A DNA stretch of 52,523 bases from the NCBI GenBank assembly GCA_964651825.1, contig CAZYWK010000018.1, forward strand, positions 1-52,523, written 5' to 3'. The DNA comes from Sva-07 sp964651825 (lineage in GTDB: Bacteria; Actinomycetota; Acidimicrobiia; Acidimicrobiales; Ilumatobacteraceae). Below are positions 16,009-23,922 of this stretch, piece after piece (position 1 is the first letter of the stretch; every line of letters begins with the position of its first letter). Made by a program: the position numbers and the translations under genes. Under the pieces are notes generated by a model. It was not told the DNA's origin and did no database searches. It saw only the letters and a program-made list of their open reading frames with translations.

Positions 16009-16591
16009 AAGTTCGGACGACGGGTTACCGGTCCGCCGGGTACTCGGGATCGTCGGCAGCCTGCGCCGCGAGTCGTTCAACGCCAAGCTCCTGGCGGCCG
16101 CCCGATCGATGGCGCCCGACCGACTCGAGATCGAGGTCGCCACCGATCTGATCCGATTGCCGCTGTTCAACGAGGATCTCGAGGTCGACGGCCTTCCCGC
16201 TGACGTCGTGGCCATGCAGGACCGGATCCGTTCCGCCGACGCGCTCATCCTGGCGAGCCCGGAGTACAACTTCGGCGTCCCCGGCCCGGTGAAGAACTTC
16301 GTCGACTGGGCCTCCCGGCCGCCGGGGCGAGGCCCGCTGGTCGGCAAGCCCGTGGCGTTGATCGGTGCGTCGACCGGCCGGGTGGGCGGAACGGTGCAGT
16401 CGCAGGGTCAGCTGCGCGTCGCGCTCGCCGTCGTCGGTGCCCACGTGATGCCGTCGCCACCGGTGCTGGTGTCGGAGGCCTCGTCGAAGTTCAACGGTGA
16501 GCAACTCGACGACGAGATGACCTCGAAGGTGCTCGGGATCGCCTTGCACCGGTTCGTCGATTTCGTCGACGCGTTCACGTCCGGGGAGTAG
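16001..16591 (+). CDS. NADPH-dependent FMN reductase
   Basis: 196 aa from GTG 16001, overlapping the preceding stop. Flavodoxin-like fold with the FMN phosphate loop GSLRRESFN (~17-25) and the PEYNFGVPGPVKNFVDW signature. These enzymes reduce FMN or quinones with NAD(P)H. As last gene of the dioxygenase operon it may supply reduced flavin or handle quinones formed from catechols; replacement of the missing Rieske reductase is possible but unproven, since FMN reductases do not normally pass electrons to Rieske centres. Confidence 0.88.
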   Translation: MSESSDDGLPVRRVLGIVGSLRRESFNAKLLAAARSMAPDRLEIEVATDLIRLPLFNEDLEVDGLPADVVAMQDRIRSADALILASPEYNFGVPGPVKNFVDWASRPPGRGPLVGKPVALIGASTGRVGGTVQSQGQLRVALAVVGAHVMPSPPVLVSEASSKFNGEQLDDEMTSKVLGIALHRFVDFVDAFTSGE

Positions 16592-16601
16592 GCCGCTGAC
16601 C

Positions 16602-16651
16602 TGGACAGGGTCGGGTACGGGTGCTAAACTGAATCCACCTTCAGAAATTGG
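16602..16651 (+). promoter_or_regulatory. sigma-70-like promoter with candidate operator
   Basis: TGGACA (16602-16607), 17 bp, TAAACT (16625-16630) upstream of the VOC gene. Immediately after the -10 comes TGAATC (16630-16635) and TTCAGAAAT (16641-16649 region), which recurs at 19948-19970 and in inverted orientation at 22466-22479. A repressor bound here would cover the transcription start. Confidence 0.5.
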
Positions 16652-16675
16652 ACGCACCACGAAGCGGAGAGTCAG

Positions 16676-17179
16676 ATGCCGGTCAAGCTCGAACGAGGAA
16701 TCCATCACGTCGCCTACGCCTGCCGCGATCTCGAGGCGACGAATCGGTTCTACGAGGAGCTGATGGGCTTTCCGCTCGTCCACACCGAGATCGGCGCGGT
16801 CGGCGACGGGTTCATGCGCCACGTGTTCTACGACACGGGTGAGGGCGGGATGCTGGCGTTCTTCGACGTGCATGGCGTCGGTGAGGCCGACAGCTGGACC
16901 TCGGAGATCTCGACAGCGAACGGGTTGCCGATCTGGGTGAACCACATCGCCTTCGGCGCCACCGAGGAGTCGCAGGCGGCGGCGCGGGCCCGCTTCGACG
17001 CCGCCGGGATCGAGCCGCTGATGGAAGTCGACCACGGGTGGTGCCACTCGCTCTACTACGTGGACCCCAACGGGATCATGGTCGAGTTCTGCCGCGACAC
17101 CCCCGGCGTCGAACCCGACACCGCGGCAGCTCGCGAGCTCCTCGACGCCGTCCCGGCGGGCGTCGAAGCGCCGGTCTGA
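16676..17179 (+). CDS. VOC superfamily (glyoxalase/extradiol dioxygenase-like) protein
   Basis: 167 aa from ATG 16676. Two beta-alpha-beta-beta-beta modules: GIHHVAYACRDLEATNRFY..., then VNHIAFGATEESQAAARARF.... and YYVDPNGIMVEFC. Likely metal ligands are the His of HHVAY, the His of VNHIAF and the Glu of MVEFC. The family covers glyoxalases, epimerases and extradiol ring-cleaving dioxygenases. At 167 aa it is shorter than classical two-domain extradiol enzymes but similar to one-domain types. It has its own promoter and a candidate operator, so it is probably regulated separately from the upstream operon. Confidence 0.82.
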   Translation: MPVKLERGIHHVAYACRDLEATNRFYEELMGFPLVHTEIGAVGDGFMRHVFYDTGEGGMLAFFDVHGVGEADSWTSEISTANGLPIWVNHIAFGATEESQAAARARFDAAGIEPLMEVDHGWCHSLYYVDPNGIMVEFCRDTPGVEPDTAAARELLDAVPAGVEAPV

Positions 17180-17202
17180 TCGATCGCGGTCTGATCGATC
17201 GC
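17173..17202 (+). repeat. tandem 15-bp repeat, two copies
   Basis: GGTCTGATCGATCGC at 17173-17187 is repeated at 17188-17202, followed by GGTC. It covers the VOC stop codon and lies between convergent genes. Probably a small local duplication; no terminator hairpin is evident. Confidence 0.7.
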
Positions 17203-17204
17203 GG

Positions 17205-18246
17205 TCAACGGTCGTCGAACCAGTCCGCGAGCGCCGACGGCNNNNNNNNNNNNNNNNNNNNNNNNNNNNNNNNNNNNNNNNNNNNNNNNNNNNNNNNNNN
17301 NNNNNNNNNNNNNNNNNNNNNNNNNNNNNNNNNNNNNNNNNCGAGCACGAGACGCCTCGGACAGGTACTCGAGTGGGGACGCACCGTCGACCCGGGCGAG
17401 CAGCAGCGCTGGGAGCCATCGAGCGACGCGTGCCGAGAGCGCATCGTCGTCGCGCAGCGAGTAGCCGTCGATCAAGGCCGTCGCCGCTGTGCGCAGCGAG
17501 GCTCTGTGCCGGTCGAGATGTACCCCCTTGGCGCACAGGTGGGTGAGGCAGAACGCCACGTCGAAGGCCGGGTCGCCCCAGGTCGCACACTCGGCGTCGA
17601 GCAGCACGACGCGACCGTCGCCGACGAGGATGTTCTTCGGGCTGACGTCCCCGTGGATCACCGTCGACGACTCGCCGTCGAACGAGTCGACGAGTGAACG
17701 CAGAGGTGCGTCGAGGTCGGGATGGCACGCGGCGGTGCGTTCGATGTACGGCTCGAGGCGCAGCGCGACGAACAGCGGCCGGTTGTCGAACCGTTGCCGG
17801 TGGTCGGGGGTGGCGAGGACCTGATGGATCTGCCGCAGCACCGATCCGACGGAACGTGCGACGTCTGGATCGACCTGACCGTCGAGCAGCACCGACTTCC
17901 AGGTCACGAAGATCTCCGGGTCGAGCAGCTCGAGCAGCAGCGTGCCCGAGGGCTCGTCGAAGCCGAGCAGCCGGGGAACCGCCGCTGGAAGGGCGCCACC
18001 CACGGCTTCGAGCCAGCGCGCCTCGGACGTCGAGCGTTCGGTCGGGGCCTCCCAGCGCTGCGCGGTCTTGAGGACAGGGAGGGCTTGTTTGGCGCAGTAG
18101 TCACCGTCGAGCGTGGCGATGCGCCAGATGTCGGAGGAGACGCCTCCGGTCAGCGGTTCGGCGTGGGTGATCCTGGAGGTGGGGACACCGAGCCGGTCGA
18201 GGCTCGCCGCGAGCTCCGTTGGAAGCTGGAGGGCCGGGCTGCTCAC
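17205..18246 (-). CDS. APH/choline-kinase-family phosphotransferase, split by an assembly gap
   Basis: GTG start at 18246 overlaps the upstream stop. Protein-kinase-like APH fold: Gly-rich region LTGGVSSDIWRI, Lys of YCAKQALPVL, catalytic loop VIHGDVSPKNILV (HGD...N) and metal site LLDAECATWGD. After ~300 residues it enters the 100-N gap; the sequence beyond ends PSALADWFDDR at 17205, a plausible C-terminus in a frame that depends on true gap length. Such kinases phosphorylate small hydroxyl compounds or antibiotics. Its overlapping operon with 2-hydroxyacid dehydrogenase and HpaI-type aldolase suggests a metabolic substrate, perhaps a hydroxy acid, rather than resistance. Confidence 0.78.
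17242..17341. other. assembly gap, exactly 100 N
   Basis: A standard-length placeholder inside the 3' part of the phosphotransferase gene; the true distance is unknown. The two flanks share no repeated sequence, unlike the gap at 46732. Confidence 0.98.
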
Positions 18247-19175
18247 ACCACGCGATCCATCAGTTGCTCGCCGTCGCGCAGCCGCCGGCAGTTGTCGATG
18301 GCGCGCCGCCAGCATCGCTCGAGGGTCTCGTCGGTGAACCATCCCACGTGGGGCGTGGCCACGAGTCCGCGGGCGCGCAGCAGGGGATGAGCGACAGGCA
18401 GCGGCTCCTCGGGCCAGACGTCCAGGCACGCACCGCGGAGGTGCCCGCGGTCGAGGGCCTCGATCAGCGCCTCGTGATCGACGAGCCCGCCCCGCGACGT
18501 GTTGACCAGCAGCGCTCCCTGCTTGACCAGGGCGAGGCGGCGACGGTCGAGGAGGTTTGCGGTGTCGTCGGTGAGCGGCAGGTGCAGGGAGATCACGTCG
18601 CTCGTCGTCAGGAGGTCGTCGAGGGCAACCCAACCCGGGCGATCGTCGCGGACCGAGTGGTGAACGACGTCGGCGCCGAGGGCGGCGGCGGCCGACGCGA
18701 CGCGCTGGCCGATCGAGCCGAAGCCGATCACGCCGACGCGGCGGCTCCCGAGCTCGGCGCCGGGCGTCGGCGCCGAGGGCTGGCCTGGCCAGGCTGTGCC
18801 GGCGACGGTGGCCGCGTGCACCGACGGGAGCTCGCGCAGCCCGGCGATCATCAACCCGAGCGTCATCTCGGCCACCGCCGGTGCGTTGGCCCCCGGCATG
18901 TTCGTCACGGCGATGCCACGCCGTTGCGCCGCTGGTAGGTCGATCGTGTTCACCCCGGTGCCGAACTTCTGGATCAGCCGGAGCACGGGAGCGGCGTCGA
19001 TGTCGGCGCCCGACACCGGATCGAGGACGTGCAGCAGCACCTCGGCGCGGGCCAGCTCCTCCCCGAAGCGGGGGTCGCCGCGAGCCACGTCGGTGAACGT
19101 CGCCCAGGGCGGCAACGTCGCATCGACGAGCCGGCGCAACGGATCCGGGGCGGGCCGGTCGAGCAGCACTCTCAT
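18243..19175 (-). CDS. D-isomer-specific 2-hydroxyacid dehydrogenase
   Basis: 310 aa from ATG 19175, overlapping the upstream aldolase stop (ATGA). NAD-binding motif GVIGFGSIGQ, substrate Arg in NTSRGGLVD, Glu in LDVWPEEPL and catalytic His in ATPHVGW are all present. The family reduces 2-oxo acids (hydroxypyruvate, glyoxylate) or oxidises 2-hydroxy acids with NAD(P). Its operon partners are an HpaI-type aldolase upstream and an APH kinase downstream, with a divergent enolase paralogue. One reading is hydroxypyruvate or similar to glycerate, then phosphorylation; the substrate is not shown by the sequence. Confidence 0.9.
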   Translation of the reverse strand: MRVLLDRPAPDPLRRLVDATLPPWATFTDVARGDPRFGEELARAEVLLHVLDPVSGADIDAAPVLRLIQKFGTGVNTIDLPAAQRRGIAVTNMPGANAPAVAEMTLGLMIAGLRELPSVHAATVAGTAWPGQPSAPTPGAELGSRRVGVIGFGSIGQRVASAAAALGADVVHHSVRDDRPGWVALDDLLTTSDVISLHLPLTDDTANLLDRRRLALVKQGALLVNTSRGGLVDHEALIEALDRGHLRGACLDVWPEEPLPVAHPLLRARGLVATPHVGWFTDETLERCWRRAIDNCRRLRDGEQLMDRVV

Positions 19176-19933
19176 CGAGGGAGGATCTCGTCGGCGGCGG
19201 CGAGCAGCCACTGGTCGATCGACAGGTAGAGCAGGCGGGCGCCGGCCCGGCGCAGCTCGTCGACCCGGTCCGGCGTCGCCGACGTGCCCGCGACCTTGCC
19301 TGCGGCGGCGATCGTCGCGAGGCCGCGGTCGATCTGTTCCCGCACGTCGGGGTGGCCGGGATCTCCGAGGTGGCCCATCGAGTCGGCGAGGTCGTTCGGG
19401 GCGATGAACACCACGTCGAGCGTGGGGATCCGGCACAGGGCGTCCAACTCCTCCAGGACCTCGACGCTCTCGACCTGGACCACGGTGATCGGGCTCAGCG
19501 CCTCGGAGGCGAAGAAGTCCGGCCGCCCGTACGAGCGTCGGCCGCGGGTGACGCCCCGGGTGCCGTGAGGGCTGAACCGTGCCGCGGCGACGAACGCCTC
19601 GGCCTCGTCGACGCCCGACACCTGCGGCAGCACCACGCCATGTGCGCCGAGCGAGAGCGCCCGCCCGACCCGCCACGGTTCGAACGCCGGGATGCGCACG
19701 AGTGCACCGAGGTGCCAGAGGTCGGCGGCCCGGGTGAGGTCGCCGAGCTGGTCCCACGTCAGCGGACCGCTCTCGGCCTCGAGCCACACCCCGTCGCCGC
19801 GGGTCTGGCCGAGCAGGTCGACCAGGTCGCTCGTCATCGCCGCGCTCGCGAGCACGGTCGCCAGTCGCCCGGATGCCAGCGCGTCGCGCAACCGGTTGGT
19901 CTCGCGTCCGCTTGGCCGCTTGGGCGATGTCAT
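19172..19933 (-). CDS. HpcH/HpaI-family aldolase-like protein lacking the catalytic His
   Basis: 253 aa from ATG 19933. TIM-barrel features of HpaI/GarL: substrate Arg in LVRIPA, GVVLPQV, metal ligand Glu in VQVES and Asp in APNDLADSMG. The catalytic-base position, EHG in typical members, reads WLEAESGPL, a His-to-Ser change. Normal members cleave 4-hydroxy-2-oxo acids to pyruvate plus an aldehyde using a divalent metal. This protein could retain metal-enolate chemistry without that base, or do a different reaction. First gene of a three-gene minus-strand operon. Confidence 0.82.
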   Translation of the reverse strand: MTSPKRPSGRETNRLRDALASGRLATVLASAAMTSDLVDLLGQTRGDGVWLEAESGPLTWDQLGDLTRAADLWHLGALVRIPAFEPWRVGRALSLGAHGVVLPQVSGVDEAEAFVAAARFSPHGTRGVTRGRRSYGRPDFFASEALSPITVVQVESVEVLEELDALCRIPTLDVVFIAPNDLADSMGHLGDPGHPDVREQIDRGLATIAAAGKVAGTSATPDRVDELRRAGARLLYLSIDQWLLAAADEILPR

Positions 19934-19947
19934 GCCAGGATCGTAGG

Positions 19948-19970
19948 TGAATCGAGTTTCAGAAATCGAA
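19948..19970 (+). promoter_or_regulatory. candidate operator between aldolase and enolase-like genes
   Basis: TGAATC (19948-19953) and TTTCAGAAATCG (19957-19968) lie in the 73-bp divergent gap and match the site at 16630-16650 in order and near-identical spacing. The inner TTTC-A-GAAA is palindromic. Position and recurrence suggest a shared repressor site. Confidence 0.5.
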
Positions 19971-20006
19971 CGATGGTCATGGGCCGAGTCATGAGGGGTG
20001 CGTGTC

Positions 20007-21284
20007 GTGAGTGCTGCCGCCGGTGAGATCGAGACGTTCCGGGCGCGCCGGGTGTGGGACTCGCGTGGCCGGCCGACCGTGGAGGTCGAGCTGAGCACGA
20101 CCGCTGGTGGCCGCGGGCGGGCGATCGCCCCGTCTGGCGCGTCGACGGGCAGCGGGGAGCGTGCCGAGCGTCGCGACGGAGGCGAGCGGCTCGGTGGCTT
20201 CGACGTCCGCGATGTCGTGGCATCGGCCAACGACCGGCTGCCAGCCGCGCTCGCCGGTGTGCCGGCGACCTTCGCGGCCGTCGACGCGGTGCTCGAACGA
20301 CTCGACCCCGACCGTGCCGCGCCGGTGTTCGGCGGGAACGTGCTGATCGCGACCTCGATGGCTGCCGCGTGGGCGCAGGCGGATGAGGCCCAGATGCCCC
20401 TGTGGGCGGTGCTCGCCGGGGAGGATCGCCCGTGGCTGCCGGTGCCCCAGATCCAGATCATCGGCGGTGGCGCCCACGCGCAACGGTCGCTCGACCTCCA
20501 GGACCTGATGGTCGTGCCCCTCGGTGCGTCGACGTTCGCCGAGGCCATCGAGTGGACCAACGAGGTGTACCTGGCGGTCGGCCGGCGACTCGCGCCGAGG
20601 GGTGCGCACGGCGTCGCCGACGAGGGCGGCTTCTGGCCGGTGTTCACCTCGAACCACGACGCGCTCGAGGTGCTCGCGAACGGCATCGCCGACGTTGGTC
20701 TGCCCGACGGCGACCTGGCGATCTCGGTCGACGTGGCGGCGACCCAACTGTGCCCGGACCCGCTCGCCGGCCGGTACCGATTGGGCCTCGAGGACCGCAC
20801 GCTCGACCGCGACGCGATGATCCAGCAGGTCGTCGACTGGTGCGGCGAGTACCCGATCGCCACGATCGAGGACCCGCTGCACGAGGGCGATGTCGAGGGT
20901 CACCGTGCGATCCGCGCCGCGGTGTCGCCAGCGACGTTGGTGGTCGGTGACGACCTCTTCGTCACGGATCCGGCACGGATCGGCGATGCCGACGGTGCGG
21001 CCGATGTGCTCCTGCTCAAGCCGAACCAGGCGGGAACCCTGACCGAGACGGCCGCGGCACTGGCCGCGGCTCGCGCCGCGGGACTCGCGGTGATCGCGTC
21101 GGCGCGGTCGGGCGAGACGGAGGACGTCACGATCGCTCACGTGGCGGTCGGTTGGGCCACCGACGGCGTCAAGGTCGGCTCGGTCACGCGCGGCGAACGC
21201 ACGGCGAAGTGGAACGAGCTGATCCGGATCGAAGAGATCGTCGGCGACTTCGCCGGCCGGCGAGCCTTTCCCGCGCGCGCCTGA
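20007..21284 (+). CDS. enolase paralogue with altered active site
   Basis: 425 aa from GTG 20007, chosen because GAGGGG lies 8 bases upstream; GTG 19998 is also in frame. The enolase fold and most catalytic residues are kept: the PSGASTG lid loop, GGGAHA His, Glu in ADEGGF (general acid), metal ligands in ISVDV, IEDPL and VGDDL, base Lys in LLKPNQAG, and the VKVG Lys. Two changes stand out: the His of SHRSGETED is Ala (SARSGETED, E. coli H369), and the QEFM Glu (E. coli E167) is Asp. Housekeeping enolase turns 2-phosphoglycerate into PEP; this one lies in a catabolic cluster and probably dehydrates a related substrate. Confidence 0.87.
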   Translation: MSAAAGEIETFRARRVWDSRGRPTVEVELSTTAGGRGRAIAPSGASTGSGERAERRDGGERLGGFDVRDVVASANDRLPAALAGVPATFAAVDAVLERLDPDRAAPVFGGNVLIATSMAAAWAQADEAQMPLWAVLAGEDRPWLPVPQIQIIGGGAHAQRSLDLQDLMVVPLGASTFAEAIEWTNEVYLAVGRRLAPRGAHGVADEGGFWPVFTSNHDALEVLANGIADVGLPDGDLAISVDVAATQLCPDPLAGRYRLGLEDRTLDRDAMIQQVVDWCGEYPIATIEDPLHEGDVEGHRAIRAAVSPATLVVGDDLFVTDPARIGDADGAADVLLLKPNQAGTLTETAAALAAARAAGLAVIASARSGETEDVTIAHVAVGWATDGVKVGSVTRGERTAKWNELIRIEEIVGDFAGRRAFPARA

Positions 21285-21294
21285 CGGTTCCGGG

Positions 21295-22428
21295 TCACGC
21301 GTGCCGGGCGACCCAGTCGGCGATCAGGTCGGCGACGGCGTCGCGGCCCTGATCCTCGAAGTAGTGCGCCCCGGGCAGGAAGGCGAGCTCGGTGTCGGTC
21401 GAGCCCAGCGCGCGGTGGATCGCATGGGCGTCGGACGGGTAGACGCCCCGGTCACCCGTGGACTGCACCACGAGCGCGGGCTCGGTGATCCGGGCGAGAT
21501 GGGGCGCTCCCTGGCACTGGGATTCGCGGAGGCTCCACATCGACAGCCACGAGCGCAGGGTGCTCGTGCGGCCGATGCCGAGCGGGCCGAAGTTCGCCCG
21601 CTTCGCGTCACCCTGGTAGCAGCCGAGCTCGCGATCGGACGGGTCGATCGAGAGGTCGAGGAACCGCGGGTCGGCCCACACGCGGTGGACGTTGAACAGG
21701 CGGTCGTGAGCGCCTCCGGCGCGCAGGCGATCGAGCTCTCGAACACACCAGTCGCTGAGCCGGTCGTTGCGCTCGCGCTGTGCGGCGCGGTACCTGGCCA
21801 CGAAGTCCGCCGAGTAGCCCGGACCGTTCGCCGGATCGAACATGTCGAGCGCGGGATCGACCGACAGCGGATCGGTCTCGTCGACGATCGACGGGTCCAT
21901 CCAGGCGGTCAGCACCTCCGGCCGGCCCGGATGGGCATTGAGTGACACGTACAGATCGGCGGGCGGGAGGTCGAGCACCTCGGCCGGGAGCGCCATGTCG
22001 CGCGCCGCGGTGATGTTGGGGGTGGTCGCTTGGGACTGGTACGCCCCCATGAGCGAGCCTCCCCCCGAGTTGCCGAGGATGACGACCGTGTCGACGCCGG
22101 CGACCTCGCGGAGCCAGCGCACCCCGACGCCGATGTCGATCAGTGCGTGCTCGAGCAGGAAGTACGGCTCGTTGCCCCGGTAGCGGGTGTTCCACCCGAG
22201 GAACCCGAAGCCACGCGCCGCCAGCAGGTCGGCCATGTAGTGCTCGGAGAAGTCGACGTTGTAGTGGGTGGCGATGAACGCGATCTTGGGGGCGGTGCCC
22301 GCGGGCGAGTGGTAGATGCCCTGGCAAGGGTTGGTGCCGTGGCCCGCTCGGCCCAGTGTCGGCGACGTCGCCGACACCCACCGCTTGTCGACGCGACGGG
22401 TTGGGGCTTGATCTGACGAATCGATCAT
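21295..22428 (-). CDS. alpha/beta hydrolase
   Basis: 377 aa from ATG 22428. Nucleophile elbow GNSGGG, catalytic acid probably in STGDRGVYPSDA, His in PGAHYFEDQG. A conserved-looking FIATHYNVDFSEHYM near residue 55 and a large insertion (~180-270) form a lid. No signal peptide. It is convergent with the enolase-like gene and divergent from the transporter operon. It could hydrolyse an ester of the imported aromatic compound, or a C-C bond in a ring-cleavage product; the sequence does not decide. Confidence 0.82.
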   Translation of the reverse strand: MIDSSDQAPTRRVDKRWVSATSPTLGRAGHGTNPCQGIYHSPAGTAPKIAFIATHYNVDFSEHYMADLLAARGFGFLGWNTRYRGNEPYFLLEHALIDIGVGVRWLREVAGVDTVVILGNSGGGSLMGAYQSQATTPNITAARDMALPAEVLDLPPADLYVSLNAHPGRPEVLTAWMDPSIVDETDPLSVDPALDMFDPANGPGYSADFVARYRAAQRERNDRLSDWCVRELDRLRAGGAHDRLFNVHRVWADPRFLDLSIDPSDRELGCYQGDAKRANFGPLGIGRTSTLRSWLSMWSLRESQCQGAPHLARITEPALVVQSTGDRGVYPSDAHAIHRALGSTDTELAFLPGAHYFEDQGRDAVADLIADWVARHA

Positions 22429-22461
22429 GGGGTCCTTCCGCTCGGAGGTCGATCCTCGGTC

Positions 22462-22490
22462 TTGACCGATTTATGAATCTGATGTTAGGT
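22462..22490 (+). promoter_or_regulatory. candidate promoter and operator of the transporter operon
   Basis: TTGACC (22462-22467), 17 bp, TTAGGT (22485-22490) form a fair sigma-70 pair. Inside the spacer lies CCGATTTATGAATC (22466-22479), which on the other strand resembles the TTCAGAAATCG motif of the sites near 16640 and 19960 (TTCATAAATCGG). A bound regulator would block the polymerase. Confidence 0.42.
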
Positions 22491-22572
22491 TCAGGAAGTA
22501 GGGTGTGTCAACGGACACACCTGGCCGACGGAGGTCCCGCCGACCAAGCGATCCTGAGGGGGATGGAACACC

Positions 22573-23922
22573 ATGCGCAGCAAACTGCTCATTGCGACGG
22601 TCACCGCCGTCAGTCTGGTTGCCGCCGCGTGCGGTAGCGACGACGACGGTGCCGACACGACCACCGCGGCGACCGAGGCCCCGGGTGACACGAGCGAGCC
22701 GGCGGCGACCGATGCGCCCGCTGCCACCGACGCCCCGGCCGACACGACCGAATCCACCGGTGGCGATGTCGATCCGGCCGACGTCACGACCGGGCCAGGC
22801 GTCACCGACACCGAGATCCACACCGTGGTGCTCAACGACTTCTCGGGTCCGATCGCGTCGATCGGTACCCCGGCCGCGATCGGCAGCGAGATGTACTTCG
22901 ATGCGCTCAACGCGCAAGGCGGCATCTGTGGACGCGACGTCATCGTCGATCGCGGGGACACGAAGTACGACTCCCAGGTCGCCATCCAGCAGTACCGGGC
23001 GATGAAGGACGATGTCGCCTTCGTCACCCAGTTGCTCGGCACCGGAACGGTGTTCGCGCTGGCGAACGACGTCGAGCGCGATCAGCTCACCACGTTGGCC
23101 GGCACGCTGGCCGCCGGGGTGATCCCGCTGCCCTACATCTACGTCTACCAGACGCCGTTCCCGCTCGAAGCCGTCAACGCGATGGCGTGGGTCAGCGACG
23201 AGATGGGCGCCGACGCGCCGGTCAAGGTCGGCGTCATCTACCAGAACGACGCCTACGGCGAAGAGGGACTGGACGCGATCGAGTACTCCGCGGAGACCGA
23301 GAACATCGAGGTCGTCGCAACGGCGTCGTACTCGCCGACCGACGAGGACTTCACCTCGCAGGTGCAGGCGATGATCGACGGCGGTGCCGAGGTCGTCTGG
23401 CTCCACGACACGCCGAGGCAGACCGGCGGGGTGCTCGGCGTGGCCGCCCAACTCGGGTTCGAGCCGCTGTTCATGAGCAACTCGTCGGGCTTCGCGTCGG
23501 CGCTCGCCGAGCCGTTGGGAGCGTTGCTCGACAACTACCGGGTGGTGAACTCGAACGCGTCGATCATCTCCGACAACGACGAGATCGCGGTGATGATCGC
23601 CGCCCACGACGAGTACGCCTCCGACGTGCCGCTCGACAACTGGATGGTCACCGGCTGGATCTCCGGCAAGGTGACCCACGCCGCGCTCGAGCGGGCCTGC
23701 GAGCTCGGCGACCTGTCACGCGACGGCATCGCCGCGGCGATGGTCGGCTTGGAAGTCGACATGAACGGGATCGCTCCCGACATCAGCTTCGGCGAGACGC
23801 CGGACGAGCGGATCCCGGCCCGCGCCGCCCAGGTGAACGAGATCGACGCCGACAGCGGCCTGCCGACTCCGGTGTCGGACTTCATCGAGAGCGAGGCAGC
23901 GCTCGCTTGGACGCTGCCCTGA
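22573..23922 (+). CDS. ABC transporter substrate-binding lipoprotein, branched-chain amino acid type
   Basis: 449 aa from ATG 22573. Lipoprotein signal with lipobox VAAAC and lipidation at C20, then a ~55-residue Asp/Thr/Ala-rich linker typical of actinobacterial lipoproteins. The mature part is a type I periplasmic-binding fold (LivJ-like) with NDFSGPIASIGTP near the start and VGVIYQNDAYGEEGL in the hinge region. Many members bind aromatic acids rather than amino acids. The dioxygenase cluster upstream and the acyl-CoA synthetase in the same operon favour an aromatic acid ligand; this is inference. Confidence 0.9.
   Translation: MRSKLLIATVTAVSLVAAACGSDDDGADTTTAATEAPGDTSEPAATDAPAATDAPADTTESTGGDVDPADVTTGPGVTDTEIHTVVLNDFSGPIASIGTPAAIGSEMYFDALNAQGGICGRDVIVDRGDTKYDSQVAIQQYRAMKDDVAFVTQLLGTGTVFALANDVERDQLTTLAGTLAAGVIPLPYIYVYQTPFPLEAVNAMAWVSDEMGADAPVKVGVIYQNDAYGEEGLDAIEYSAETENIEVVATASYSPTDEDFTSQVQAMIDGGAEVVWLHDTPRQTGGVLGVAAQLGFEPLFMSNSSGFASALAEPLGALLDNYRVVNSNASIISDNDEIAVMIAAHDEYASDVPLDNWMVTGWISGKVTHAALERACELGDLSRDGIAAAMVGLEVDMNGIAPDISFGETPDERIPARAAQVNEIDADSGLPTPVSDFIESEAALAWTLP

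Noticed and set aside
21285..21294. Terminator between the convergent enolase-like and hydrolase genes
   Set aside because: Only 10 bp separate the genes and no stable hairpin with a T-run is visible; the same holds for the other convergent junctions.
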